Of a stretch of 64,000 nt of DNA, positions 1 to 8,927 are shown piece after piece. The notes beneath the pieces are model-generated. The model had not been told where the DNA came from. It saw only the letters and a program-made list of their open reading frames with translations, and searched no databases. Numbering within the stretch: the stretch's first letter is position 1; each line of letters opens with the position of its first letter. The stretch spans positions 164,533-228,532 of the forward strand of contig NZ_JACHIR010000004.1 in assembly GCF_014203355.1 (NCBI RefSeq). Reading direction: 5' to 3'. The translations under genes and the position numbers were made by a program. This stretch comes from Kutzneria kofuensis. Its GTDB lineage: Bacteria; Actinomycetota; Actinomycetes; Mycobacteriales; Pseudonocardiaceae.

Positions 1-507
1 CTGGTTGAACGTCCGGGTTCCCTCCACCGACGGGGCGTTGTAGCGGGTGGTCTCGTAGATGTCGTACGTGCCGCCGTCGCTGCTGACCGTGCCCTTGTAC
101 GTGCCGGTCGGCCGGTAGCTGCCCCAGTTGTCGACGATGTAGTACTCGACCAGCGGGTTGGAGGTCCAGCCGTACAGCGACAGGTAGGCGTTGCCGGACG
201 GGTTGAAGCTGCCCGAGTAGTGGACGCTGCGCCGCCCGCCGTTGCTCCACCCCTTGCCGGCGACGAAGTTGTTGCAGTTCGTCCACTGCGTGCGGTAGCT
301 GCCGCCGGACGACAGCGTCATCGCCACCGAGCCGCCGCCGGCGGTCCAGAACGAGTAGTAGTACCCGTTGTTGGTGCCGGTCTGGTTGGTCGTGATCGTC
401 GTGTCGGCGTGCGCCGTGGCCGGCAGCGCCACCGCCGAGGCCGCCAGCAGGGCGCCGGCGCTGAGGATGCCTCGGCGGCTGATGGTGAAGTCGGGAAGGT
501 GCTCCAT
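1..507 (-). CDS. Secreted endo-1,4-beta-xylanase, GH11 (partial, C-terminus beyond window)
   Basis: Read on the minus strand from ATG at 507, with GAGGAGGA about 8 nt upstream. The 169 visible residues start with a twin-Arg-like leader ([16 protein letters not shown]) and an Ala-rich cleavage region near residue 34. After this comes a GH11 beta-jelly-roll: [16 protein letters not shown], a W-x-x-G core, and [13 protein letters not shown], whose Glu is the family nucleophile. The acid/base Glu and any linker or cellulose-binding module lie left of base 1, so the gene is incomplete. It would cleave xylan outside the cell, probably exported by the Tat system. It is divergent from the NB-ARC regulator, and the 554-bp gap between them holds GAAA-N-TTTC palindromes suggestive of xylan control. 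The family call is secure; the total length is unknown. Confidence 0.93.
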   Translation of the reverse strand, partial: MEHLPDFTISRRGILSAGALLAASAVALPATAHADTTITTNQTGTNNGYYYSFWTAGGGSVAMTLSSGGSYRTQWTNCNNFVAGKGWSNGGRRSVHYSGSFNPSGNAYLSLYGWTSNPLVEYYIVDNWGSYRPTGTYKGTVSSDGGTYDIYETTRYNAPSVEGTRTFNQ

Positions 508-582
508 CTGTGTTGTTCCTCCTCGTCGAGGAAACCGTCTGGGTGTCGAACAGTGTCAGTCCGGTCGCACAGGGTGGCAACA

Positions 583-923
583 ACTTTCGATCGTGTTTCG
601 GAAATTCGGCCGCTTCCAGGGGCCACGCCGACGAGGCCAGGACGCGCGGCGACGCAGCGCACTGCCGGCGTCGTGGCTGCGATCATGGGCAACGGCGAAC
701 GCACGTCCCCTTCGAAACTTTCGAAGTCCATCGCCCGGTGCGGCCGCAAAGTACGGCGCGCACCGGCACGCGTCAACGGCCCGTGTTCAGCCGGCGCAGC
801 CCTGAGATCAGCGCCGGGTCGTGCGGCCCTGTTGCGCGGACCACCAGTTATGGCGGCCGTTGCCGGCGAAGACCGCGCTCGGCCGGCCGGCCGGACGTCA
901 GGAGGTCTCGTGGTGAAAGTTTC
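583..923. promoter_or_regulatory. Divergent intergenic region with CGAAACTTTCG-type operator candidates
   Basis: The gap between the xylanase and the downstream regulator (508-1061) has no convincing gene. It contains a perfect palindrome CGAAACTTTCG at 713-723, lying inside the longer inverted repeat CTTCGAAACTTTCGAAG (710-726). It also has GAAAGTTTC at 915-923 and a half-site ACTTTCGA at 583-590, about 75 nt upstream of the xylanase ATG. From memory, GAAA-N-TTTC boxes occur upstream of Streptomyces xylanase genes; assignment here is inference. Confidence 0.55.
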
Positions 924-1061
924 TCGAATGCCGCCTTCGCGGGGCTGCGACAGGGCGAAGACGCTGCGCCCGATGTCCGGGGACTCGGCCACTGAGGGGA
1001 GTGCACACCCCGGCGTCGCTGGGTACCGTCGACTACGGTCGGTGAACCTGGGGAGGACGGT

Positions 1062-3290
1062 GTGGCGGCGGATCAAGCCGCGTTGTGCGCTCTCGGCGCA
1101 TACCTGCGCAGGCTGCGGCTCCGGCGCGGTCTCTCCCTGCGTGGCATGGCCCGCCGGCTCGGCGCCACCGGCCACAGCGCCCTTGTCGACTTCGAGCACG
1201 GACGCCGGCTGCTTCCCGCCGACCTGCTCGCCTTGTACCGCAACGCCTTTCCGGACGACGCCGCGGAGCTGAGCCGACTGTGGGACGCCGTGCTCTCGGC
1301 CCGCGCGCAGGTTCCGCCGCCGGTCGGAACGGTCGCACAGCTGCCGGCCGACCTCGTGGACTTCGTCGACCGGGACACCGAACTGTCCCGGGTGCTGACG
1401 TGGATTCGGCAGGCGACGGCGGTCGTCACCGTCTCCGGCGAACCGGGCGTCGGCAAGTCGAGCTTCGCGTTGCACGTCGCGCACCGCGTCCGCGCCGACT
1501 ACCCGGACGGCCAGCTCTACGTGGCGCTGCACGGCGCCGGGCGGCAACCGCTGCCGCCGGCCCAGGTGCTGGCGAAACTCCTTGTCCCGCTGGGCGTTCC
1601 GGACAACCGGCTGCCCGCGGACGTGGACGGCCGCGCGGCGCTGCTGCGCTCCGTGCTGGCCAGCCGGCGGGTGCTGATCGTGCTGGACGCCGCCGCCGAC
1701 GAGACCCAGGTGCGACCGGCGCTGCCGGGACACGGCGAGTCGCTGGTCCTGATCACCTCGCGTGGCCCGTTGGCCGCGCTGGACGGCGCACGGCACGTCC
1801 GGCTCGGCGTGTTCGCGCCGGACGCCGCGTTGGAGCTGTTCCGGCGGGTCGCCGGAGCGGACCGAGTGGCGGCCGAGCTGCACGAGAGCCGGCAGATCGT
1901 CGCCCACTGCGGACACCTGCCCCTGGCCACCCGACTCGCGGCCGCCAGCATCGCCACCTGGCCGCGCGGGCAGCTGCGGGACTGGGCCGACGAACTGGCG
2001 GACCGGGCGACCCGCCTGGACCGGCTGCGGGTCGGCGACCGCGCCGTGAACACCGTGTTCGAGCTGAGCTATCAGGCGATGTCCGAGCCGGCGCGAACCC
2101 TGTTCCGGCGGGCCCCGTTGCTCCCAGGTCCGGACTTCGGTGCGCGGACCGCCGCCACGGCGTTCCCCGATGGTGGCGCGGACACGGCCCTCGCGGAGCT
2201 GACCCAGCGCGGCATGGTGCAGGCGTCCGACCGCGCCCGCCGGTACCGGATGCACGACCTGCTCAGGTTGTTCGCCGAGACGCGGCTCGATCTGGAGGAG
2301 GCGGCGGCCGACCGGGAATCCGTCGAACGGGCCGTGCTCGGCGACCTGCTCGGCACGGCCTTCGACGCGGGCGCGACGCTGGACCCGTCCGGATATGCCG
2401 TGCCCCGGCCGGAATCCAGGTTCGCCGACCGGGAGGCGGCTGTCCGCTGGCTGGACGCCGAGTACCGCTGTGTCGCGGCCGGCATGCGGCGCGCCGGCGA
2501 GCTCGGACTCACCGAGCTGGTGTTCCCGTTGCTGGTGGCGCTGCCGTGGTACTGGGACCTGCGCTGCCACTGGGACGAATGGCGGGACGTGAACACCTCG
2601 GCGCTCGAGCTGGCGGAGACCGTCGGCGACGGCCTGCACCAGGTCATCGCGCTGAACGGACTGTGCATCGCGTTGCGTTCGGTCGGCGACGTCACGGCGG
2701 CCATCGAGCACGGCCGGGCCGCGGTCCGGCTGGCCCGCCGAATCGAGCGTCCCGACGAGGAAGCCGGGGCCCTCGATCGCCTGGGGTGCGCGCTCGGCGA
2801 CGTCGGCCAGCACGAGACCGCCGCCTCGCTGTTCGCGGACGCGATCCGGCTCAACGAGCAGGCGGGCGAGCGCTGGTCGCTGGCGACCACGCGGCGGCAC
2901 CTCGGCGAGGCACTGCGCGCGTTGGGCCGGCTCGACCAGGCCGCGGCGGCGTTCGAACAGGCTGCCCGGGAGTTCGCCGAACTGGACGCGACCCGGTCGC
3001 AGGCGATGACGTACTGCGGGCACGCCGAGGTGATGCTCGACCGTGGCGCCCTTGACGAGGCCGCCGGCCTGTACCGGGACGCGATGGAGTCGTTCCGTGC
3101 GCACGACGACCACTGGGGCGTCGCCTACACACGGCTCGGCCTCGGCCGGGTGTTCGCCGCCGCCGGTCGGCGCGAGGACGCCGCCCGCGAACTCACCACC
3201 GCCGTCGACGCGTTCGCCGACCTGGGCGACAACAGCTATCAGGCCGCCGCGCTGCGGGCGCTCGCCGTGCTGTCCGACGCCTCCGCCTGA
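1062..3290 (+). CDS. XRE-HTH / NB-ARC ATPase / TPR transcriptional regulator
   Basis: 742-residue protein. GTG start at 1062 is preceded by GGGGAGGA. Residues about 8-60 form an XRE-type helix-turn-helix (LRRLRLRRGLSLRGMARRLG). An NB-ARC/AP-ATPase module follows, with P-loop GEPGVGKSS near residue 126 and a Walker-B-like strand VLIVLDAAAD. The C-terminal half has repeated TPR-like helices. This is the AfsR-like layout with the SARP DNA-binding domain replaced by XRE. Such STAND proteins are regulatory switches; the ligand cannot be predicted. It is divergent from the xylanase and upstream of the CHAP gene, so control of exported hydrolases is plausible but unproven. Confidence 0.85.
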   Translation: MAADQAALCALGAYLRRLRLRRGLSLRGMARRLGATGHSALVDFEHGRRLLPADLLALYRNAFPDDAAELSRLWDAVLSARAQVPPPVGTVAQLPADLVDFVDRDTELSRVLTWIRQATAVVTVSGEPGVGKSSFALHVAHRVRADYPDGQLYVALHGAGRQPLPPAQVLAKLLVPLGVPDNRLPADVDGRAALLRSVLASRRVLIVLDAAADETQVRPALPGHGESLVLITSRGPLAALDGARHVRLGVFAPDAALELFRRVAGADRVAAELHESRQIVAHCGHLPLATRLAAASIATWPRGQLRDWADELADRATRLDRLRVGDRAVNTVFELSYQAMSEPARTLFRRAPLLPGPDFGARTAATAFPDGGADTALAELTQRGMVQASDRARRYRMHDLLRLFAETRLDLEEAAADRESVERAVLGDLLGTAFDAGATLDPSGYAVPRPESRFADREAAVRWLDAEYRCVAAGMRRAGELGLTELVFPLLVALPWYWDLRCHWDEWRDVNTSALELAETVGDGLHQVIALNGLCIALRSVGDVTAAIEHGRAAVRLARRIERPDEEAGALDRLGCALGDVGQHETAASLFADAIRLNEQAGERWSLATTRRHLGEALRALGRLDQAAAAFEQAAREFAELDATRSQAMTYCGHAEVMLDRGALDEAAGLYRDAMESFRAHDDHWGVAYTRLGLGRVFAAAGRREDAARELTTAVDAFADLGDNSYQAAALRALAVLSDASA

Positions 3291-3389
3291 GGCGGTCCGG
3301 GACTGGTCCAGGGTCGGTCCAGACCGTGTCGACCACCCCGCGCGTCCTGCTTGTCTCGGATCGAACCCGTTCCGGCACGAGGAGGTTCG

Positions 3390-4526
3390 ATGCGTATCCG
3401 ATTACCACTGCTCGCCGCCGTCGTCGCGTTGGGCGCCGCGATGACCGCGGCCGCGCCGGCCGGCGCGGCCGGCGCCACGCAGCGCCACACGTACCTGCGG
3501 ACGGTCAGCGGTTGGAACTACGTCTCCACCGAGGCCGGCTGGACCGACAGTCAGGGCCGGCACGCCAAGAACGTGCTGCGGGCCCGCGCGACCATCCCCG
3601 GCCCGTACGAGGGCTACGAGATCCGGCACCTGTCCGGCATGCCCGACGGCGCCGTCGCGCTCTGGTCGGACGTCGCCCAGGCCTATGTCAGCGCCGAGTT
3701 CTCCTGGACCGGCCGCGACCGGGGCGCCCTGCACGCCCGGCCCGGCCAGACCACCGTCGGCCCGTGGGAGACGTTCTACCAGGTGCAGATCGGCACCAGC
3801 GGCAACTACCCCGTCTTCACACTCAAGGCGAACGACTCCAGCGGCGGCAGCTACTACGTGTCCGCCGACCAGGGCCAGAACTACCCCGGTGACCTGCAGG
3901 GCGTGCTCCAGGCCAACCAGACCGTGGCCAAGGACGGCGAGCACTGGGCCGAGGGACCCGGTCCGCGCAACCTGATCACCGGCAACGACTATCCGTGGCG
4001 CTACGCCGCCTTCGACCCGGCCAAGAACCCGCCGAGCGACTTCGTCGACGCTCCGAACCGGGGCGGCTTCCAGTACGCCCGCGAGTGCGACTCGTTCGTC
4101 GCCTGGAAGATCTACGAGAACACCGGCGGCCGGCAGTACACGCAGACCGGCGGGCCCGGCGGCACGCCGACCGACTACCGCACCTACTCGGTGGACATCA
4201 ACGGCGGCAACCCGGGCATGGGCCCGGACGCCAAGGACTGGGCCACCAACGCGACGCGCTACAACTCGAGCTTCTGGGTCGACCAGACGCCGACGCCCGG
4301 CGCGGTGGCGCAGTGGAACGCCAACTCCGGAGGCATGGCCGGCTTCGGCCACGTGGCCTACGTCGACAAGGTCAACCCCGACGGGTCGATCGTGGTCGAG
4401 AACTTCAACCTGACCGGGCACGGCGAGTACTCGGTGAACACGTTCAGCACCAAGAGCCCGACCGTGGTGGGGAACCTGACGTTCTACTGGCCGTCGAACT
4501 TCGTGCACATCAACCAGTTCCACTGA
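3390..4526 (+). CDS. Secreted CHAP-domain protein
   Basis: 378 residues. ATG at 3390 is chosen because GGAGG lies 4-8 nt upstream and a Sec signal (MRIRLPLLAAVVALGAA, Ala-rich to about residue 30) starts there; an earlier in-frame start at 3351 lacks this. The middle is a beta-rich exported region without a recognised family. The C-terminal 150 residues form a CHAP (NlpC/P60-like) domain: Cys233 in RECDSFVAW and His321 in GFGHVAYVD are the expected catalytic pair, followed by VVENFN. CHAP proteins usually cut peptidoglycan amide bonds. It follows the regulator by 99 bp on the same strand and is followed by a terminator hairpin. Confidence 0.85.
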   Translation: MRIRLPLLAAVVALGAAMTAAAPAGAAGATQRHTYLRTVSGWNYVSTEAGWTDSQGRHAKNVLRARATIPGPYEGYEIRHLSGMPDGAVALWSDVAQAYVSAEFSWTGRDRGALHARPGQTTVGPWETFYQVQIGTSGNYPVFTLKANDSSGGSYYVSADQGQNYPGDLQGVLQANQTVAKDGEHWAEGPGPRNLITGNDYPWRYAAFDPAKNPPSDFVDAPNRGGFQYARECDSFVAWKIYENTGGRQYTQTGGPGGTPTDYRTYSVDINGGNPGMGPDAKDWATNATRYNSSFWVDQTPTPGAVAQWNANSGGMAGFGHVAYVDKVNPDGSIVVENFNLTGHGEYSVNTFSTKSPTVVGNLTFYWPSNFVHINQFH

Positions 4527-4536
4527 CCGATTGGCG

Positions 4537-4571
4537 GGATCTCGCGTCGACCGGGGGGCGGCGCGAGATCC
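4537..4571 (+). terminator. Rho-independent-like hairpin after CHAP gene
   Basis: Perfect 10-bp stem GGATCTCGCG / CGCGAGATCC with a 15-nt loop, starting 11 nt after the CHAP stop. There is no U-tract, as is usual in actinomycetes. Confidence 0.6.
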
Positions 4572-4610
4572 ACTTTCCGCCGTCCGGCCACGTGACCCGT
4601 ACGGTGGCGG

Positions 4611-4976
4611 TCAGGCCGGCTGGTAGCCCGAGCAGACGATGCGGATCGTGTCGATCCGGTTGTCCCGCGCGGTGTAGTACGCCTGCTGCTCGACCACCTG
4701 GTCGCCGGCCTGGAGCCGGTAGCCGACCTGGTCGCACTCGCCGACCCGGCCTACCGTCAGGTGCCGCAGCTCGATGCGGCCGCGGGCGGGGCCGAACCAC
4801 GGACCGATGATGATCTTGTCGACCGCCTCGGCCGGATCGGTCGCCGCCCAGTGCCGCCCGGGCGTGAGCGCGAAGGCCCATTCCGAAATTGAAGCGCGGT
4901 GGTCATGCTGCTCCGCACAACGGTGCCCGCGCCGTCTCAGCCTGACGAAGTCGGCGATCCGGAGCCGGGCACCCAC
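4611..4976 (-). CDS. Small hypothetical protein, possible 5'-truncated NTF2-like remnant
   Basis: About 121 residues if read from a GTG at 4976. The last 90 residues (from EWAFALTPGR to IVCSGYQPA) look protein-like. They end in strands such as VVEQQAYYTARDNRIDTI that resemble the last strands of NTF2-like folds (SnoaL-like). The N-terminal part is Arg/His-rich and not convincing, and no good ribosome site or ATG is present in frame. An ATG at about 4912 opens a different frame, so a frameshift or 5' truncation is possible. No function is assigned. It faces the FkbM gene divergently. Confidence 0.4.
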   Translation of the reverse strand: MGARLRIADFVRLRRRGHRCAEQHDHRASISEWAFALTPGRHWAATDPAEAVDKIIIGPWFGPARGRIELRHLTVGRVGECDQVGYRLQAGDQVVEQQAYYTARDNRIDTIRIVCSGYQPA

Positions 4977-5114
4977 GGAGGGCTGGCATGAGGATCCCTC
5001 GGGAGTGGCGAACGCGGCTGCCGGGTCACGCCGTATCGGCGCGTGGCTGGGGCCGGTGCCTGGCGTCAGCCGGCCCTCGCGCAGGACGTGGCCCGTTTGG
5101 CGGAACCATGATCC

Positions 5115-5936
5115 GTGCAGCGTGATATGCATCTGCGCGTGACGATGGACGCGATCAAACTGCACTGCGTCAATCCCTGGGAGGAGTCCTTCCTGCGCGA
5201 GGAGGTGGGGGGCTACTTCGCCCACGGCGTCACGTGCGAACCAGGGACGACGGTGCTGGACGTGGGTGCCAACATCGGCGTCTTCTCCGCCACTGTCTAC
5301 GAGCGATTGGACGGCGATGTGCGGATCTACGCCTTCGAACCGCTGCCGCCACTCCACACGACGCTGGAACGAAACGCTCGGGAGTTCTTCAACGGACGCC
5401 TGACCGCGCTGCCCTACGGACTGGCGGCAGGAGACGCTGAGCTCGACTTCAGTTACTTCCCGGCCGCCACGATCTTCTCGTCGTCCCGGCGGAACCAAGG
5501 GAATGTCGAGGCCGACCGAAAGCGGGTCACCGCCAGCATCGTCGAGATGATCCGCCAGGGCGGCCTGGGACCAGCACTGCGTCACGTGCCCGCCCCCGTC
5601 CTGCGCCTTCTCGTCGGTCGCCAGCTGCGCGTGATGCGCAAGCTGGAAACGCACCGGGTCTCGGTCCGGCCGCTGTCGGCCGTGCTCGACGAGCAGGGCA
5701 TCGACCGCGTCGACCTGCTCAAGGTCGACGTCGAGGGCGCCGAACTCGATGTGCTGCGCGGCGTCGAGGAACGGCACTGGCCGCTCATCCGGCAGGCCGT
5801 CGTCGAGGTCGAAGGCTGGCGGCACAACCGCGACGCGATCTGCCAGGTCTTCAGCACGCATGGCTTCACGGTCAACGCCGAGCAGGGCCCGGTGCAGCAG
5901 GCCGCTGACATCGGGATGGTGTTCGCCGTCCGCTAG
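5115..5936 (+). CDS. FkbM-family SAM-dependent methyltransferase
   Basis: 273 residues from GTG 5115; ATG 5127 or 5145 are equally possible because no clear ribosome site marks any of them. The SAM-binding motif I reads TVLDVGANIGVFSA (about residues 51-64), followed by the acidic strand IYAFEPLPP. The C-terminal VDLLKVDVEGAELDVLRG is the FkbM signature. FkbM enzymes O-methylate hydroxyls of sugars, polyketides or peptides. No biosynthetic partner is adjacent, so the substrate is unknown. It appears monocistronic. Confidence 0.85.
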   Translation: MQRDMHLRVTMDAIKLHCVNPWEESFLREEVGGYFAHGVTCEPGTTVLDVGANIGVFSATVYERLDGDVRIYAFEPLPPLHTTLERNAREFFNGRLTALPYGLAAGDAELDFSYFPAATIFSSSRRNQGNVEADRKRVTASIVEMIRQGGLGPALRHVPAPVLRLLVGRQLRVMRKLETHRVSVRPLSAVLDEQGIDRVDLLKVDVEGAELDVLRGVEERHWPLIRQAVVEVEGWRHNRDAICQVFSTHGFTVNAEQGPVQQAADIGMVFAVR

Positions 5937-6463
5937 CCGCGGGCCGGGATCACCGTGACGACAAAGACATCGCGTCGATCACTGTAACTTTCATCAGCCA
6001 CTGCTGCCCTGGCAGGCACATCATCGACCGCCCGGACGACCGACATGGCCCGCTACCGGCGATGATGGCCCGGGCTCGCACGAACGTCGGCCGTCGAACC
6101 GCCGGAGGTTCCGCCGGCCGGCGCACTTCCGCTTCGAGACGTTTTGGCGGCGGCACACGCTGGAAGTACCCTCCTCCGCAGGCACCCTGCTTCACTCGAA
6201 ACCATCGGTGTCCGGGCTCCCCGCCGTGCCGGCCCGGGAATGCGCTCACCGGTCAGACGCAGCACCCATGGGGCGCAACGACTTGGTGTGCGCACGCCAC
6301 TGTCCGTTGCGACCGCCCTGCCGAAAACCACTTGGTACCACTCAGGTTTCGCGTCGACGCGGCCATGCTCGGCGCGCCGCTCCTGACGGGAACACAGACG
6401 CTTGAACTTGTGCGGCCGGGCAAAGGCGTTTCCTGGCCAGGCCGCTTACTGGAGGAGGTCGTT
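5937..6463. other. 527-bp intergenic region upstream of the secreted esterase/GH5 gene
   Basis: No gene is supported. An open frame continues upstream of the hydrolase start, but it is Arg/Pro-rich, lacks a ribosome site and precedes the signal peptide, so it is treated as untranslated. The region presumably carries the promoter of the 6464 gene. A short TGGTACCA palindrome lies near 6333 with no second copy seen. Position 6451-6458 holds the ribosome site GGAGGAGG. Confidence 0.5.
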
Positions 6464-8746
6464 ATGTTCCGGCGATTTCTCCGCGTGGTGGCGGTCGGCG
6501 TGCTGCTGGCCGCCGTTGCCGTCGTGGCTCCCGCCGCGGCCGCCACCGCCGGGGCGGCCGCGCCCACGCGGATCATGGCACTGGGCGATTCCATCACCGG
6601 TTCGCCCGGCTGTTGGCGGGCCCTGCTGTGGAAACACTTGCAGGACACCGGTCACACCAACATCGACTTCGTCGGCACGCTGCCGGCCCCGGGCTGCGGA
6701 TTCAGCTACGACGGCGAGAACGAGGGCCATGGCGGGTTCCTGGCGACCGGGATCGTCCGGGACAACCAGCTTCCCGGGTGGTTGTCGGCGACGCGCCCGG
6801 ACATCGTGCTGATGCATCTGGGCACCAACGACGTGTGGAACAACATTCCGGCGACCACGATCCTGGACGCCTACACCACGCTGCTCAGCCAGATGCGGGC
6901 CAGCAACCCGGCGACCAAGCTCGTCGTCGCCAAGATCATCCCGATGAACCCGTCCGGCTGCTCCGCGTGCGGCCAGCGGGTGGTCGACCTGAACAACGCC
7001 ATCCCCGGATGGGCGCAGGCGCACAGCACGGCCGCGTCTCCGATCACCGTGGTCGACCAGTGGACCGGGTTCGACACCGCCACCGACACCAGTGACGGGG
7101 TGCACCCGAACAGCACCACCGGCATCCAGAAGATGGAGGCCCGCTGGTACCCCGCCCTCGTCGCGGCCCTGCCGGGCGACGGTCCGACCCCGGCGGCGGG
7201 TCTGCACGTCGACGGCACCCGGATCGTCGAAGGCAACGGCGCCACGTTCGTGATGCGCGGGGTGAACCACGCCTACGTGTGGTACCCGAGCCAGAACAGC
7301 TCGTTCGCGAACATCAAGTCCTTCGGCGCCAACACCGTGCGAGTGGTGCTCGGCAGCGGTCAGCGGTGGGGACCGACCTCGGCCGCCGAGGTCTCGAACA
7401 TCATCTCGCTGTGCAAGCAGAACCGGCTGATCTGCGTGCTGGAAGCGCACGACACCACCGGGTACGGCGAGCAGAGCGGCGCCGCGACCCTGGACCAAGC
7501 GGCCAGCTACTGGATCAGCGTCGCCAGTGCCCTGAAGGGCCAGGAGAACTACGTCGTCATCAACCTGGGCAACGAGCCGTTCGGCAACAACCAGCAGGTG
7601 AGCGCGACCTGGGCCAGCGCGACGAGCAACGCGGTCGCCCGGTTGCGCGCCGCCGGGTTGCAGCACCTGCTGATGGCCGACGCACCGATGTGGGGCCAGG
7701 ACTGGCAGAACATCATGCGTGACGGCGCGGCCTCGGTGCTCAGCGCCGATCCGCTGCACAACACGGTCTTCTCCATCCACATGTACGGCGTCTACGACAC
7801 CGCCGCGGAGATCAACGCGTACTTCGACGCGTTCCAGACCGCCGGGCTGCCGCTCGTGGTCGGCGAGTTCGGGAGCATGCACACCGACGGCAACCCGGAC
7901 GAGGACACGATCATGGCGCAGGCGCAGGCCCGTGGCCTCGGCTACATCGGCTGGTCGTGGAGCGGCAACAGCAGCGACGTCGCGTACCTCGACATGACCA
8001 ACGGCTTCGACCCGGCCAGCCTCACCCCGTGGGGCGAGCGGTTCCTCAACGGCCCCAACGGGGTCAAGCAGACCTCGAAGGAAGCCACCGTCTACGGTGG
8101 CGGGAGCGGCGAAGACACCCAGCCACCGTCCACACCGGACACACCGACCGTGTCCGCGGTGACGTCCACCAGCGTGAAGCTGACCTGGACCGCGTCGACC
8201 GACAACGTCGGCGTGACCGGATACGACATCCTCCGGGCACCCGGCGCCAGCGGTGGAACCTTCAGCCCGGTCGGCTCGTCCGCGACGACCACGTTCACCG
8301 ACACGGGGTTGTCCGCGTCGACCACGTACCGCTACCAGGTACGAGCCCATGACGCGGCCGGCAATTCCTCGGGCAGCTCCGGGACCGCGACCGCGACGAC
8401 CAGCGCGGGCGGCGGCACCGGGACGTGCAAGGTGACCTACTCCGCGTCCAACTGGGGCGGTGGCAACGGGTTCACCGCCAACGTGACCATCACCAACACG
8501 GGCACGAGCACGGTCAACGGCTGGACTCTGGCCTTCAGCTACGCCGCAGGTCAGCAGATCACCATGCCAGGTTGGGGCGCGACGTACACCCAGTCCGGCG
8601 GCAACGTGACGGCCACCAACCTGACCTGGAACGGCACGTTGGCGCCGAACGCCTCAACCGGTATCGGCTTCAACGGCACGTTCAGCGGCTCCAATCCGGC
8701 ACCGTCCTCGTTCAGTCTCAACGGAAGCACCTGCACGACCGCGTGA
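6464..8746 (+). CDS. Secreted bifunctional SGNH esterase - GH5 glycosidase with FN3 and CBM2
   Basis: 760 residues from ATG 6464. Signal peptide is residues 1-33. Residues about 35-235 are an SGNH/GDSL esterase of the acetylxylan-esterase CE3 type: Ser43 in GDSI, HLGTND (block III), and Asp211/His214 in DGVHPN. Residues about 245-535 are a GH5 (mannanase-like) barrel with acid/base Glu371 in NLGNEP and nucleophile Glu468 in VVGEFGS. A Ser/Pro linker leads to one fibronectin III domain (about 555-645) and a family 2 cellulose-binding module (about 655-760) with two Cys bracketing it. It would deacetylate and cut hemicellulose while bound to cellulose. The gene is monocistronic with a terminator hairpin after it. 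The exact GH5 substrate (mannan or glucan) is inferred. Confidence 0.92.
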   Translation: MFRRFLRVVAVGVLLAAVAVVAPAAAATAGAAAPTRIMALGDSITGSPGCWRALLWKHLQDTGHTNIDFVGTLPAPGCGFSYDGENEGHGGFLATGIVRDNQLPGWLSATRPDIVLMHLGTNDVWNNIPATTILDAYTTLLSQMRASNPATKLVVAKIIPMNPSGCSACGQRVVDLNNAIPGWAQAHSTAASPITVVDQWTGFDTATDTSDGVHPNSTTGIQKMEARWYPALVAALPGDGPTPAAGLHVDGTRIVEGNGATFVMRGVNHAYVWYPSQNSSFANIKSFGANTVRVVLGSGQRWGPTSAAEVSNIISLCKQNRLICVLEAHDTTGYGEQSGAATLDQAASYWISVASALKGQENYVVINLGNEPFGNNQQVSATWASATSNAVARLRAAGLQHLLMADAPMWGQDWQNIMRDGAASVLSADPLHNTVFSIHMYGVYDTAAEINAYFDAFQTAGLPLVVGEFGSMHTDGNPDEDTIMAQAQARGLGYIGWSWSGNSSDVAYLDMTNGFDPASLTPWGERFLNGPNGVKQTSKEATVYGGGSGEDTQPPSTPDTPTVSAVTSTSVKLTWTASTDNVGVTGYDILRAPGASGGTFSPVGSSATTTFTDTGLSASTTYRYQVRAHDAAGNSSGSSGTATATTSAGGGTGTCKVTYSASNWGGGNGFTANVTITNTGTSTVNGWTLAFSYAAGQQITMPGWGATYTQSGGNVTATNLTWNGTLAPNASTGIGFNGTFSGSNPAPSSFSLNGSTCTTA

Positions 8747-8773
8747 GAAGAACTCCCGACGCGGAGACGGATC

Positions 8774-8808
8774 CCGGCGCCGACCACCGTCCAGGTCGTC
8801 GGCGCCGG
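8774..8808 (+). terminator. Terminator hairpin after GH5 gene
   Basis: Perfect 11-bp stem CCGGCGCCGAC / GTCGGCGCCGG with a 13-nt loop, 27 nt downstream of the hydrolase stop. Confidence 0.65.
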
Positions 8809-8927
8809 CTCCGGCGTGCACGCGGGCGGAAGGTCGGCCCGACGCCACCCGTGTTTGTGTGGCGTCAGGCCGGGAAGCCGGTGGCGACCGTGACCGACGA
8901 ACGCGTGGGCTGGAGCGGAGACCGAGA

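Noticed and set aside
318..3113. Very long minus-strand open frame across the xylanase start, intergenic region and NB-ARC gene
   Set aside because: Composition is Arg/Gln/Pro-rich and antisense to a gene with clear domains; it is a GC-rich shadow frame.
6062..6463. N-terminal extension of the SGNH/GH5 protein
   Set aside because: It would bury the signal peptide, has no ribosome site and is Arg/Pro-rich; ATG 6464 has a strong GGAGGAGG.
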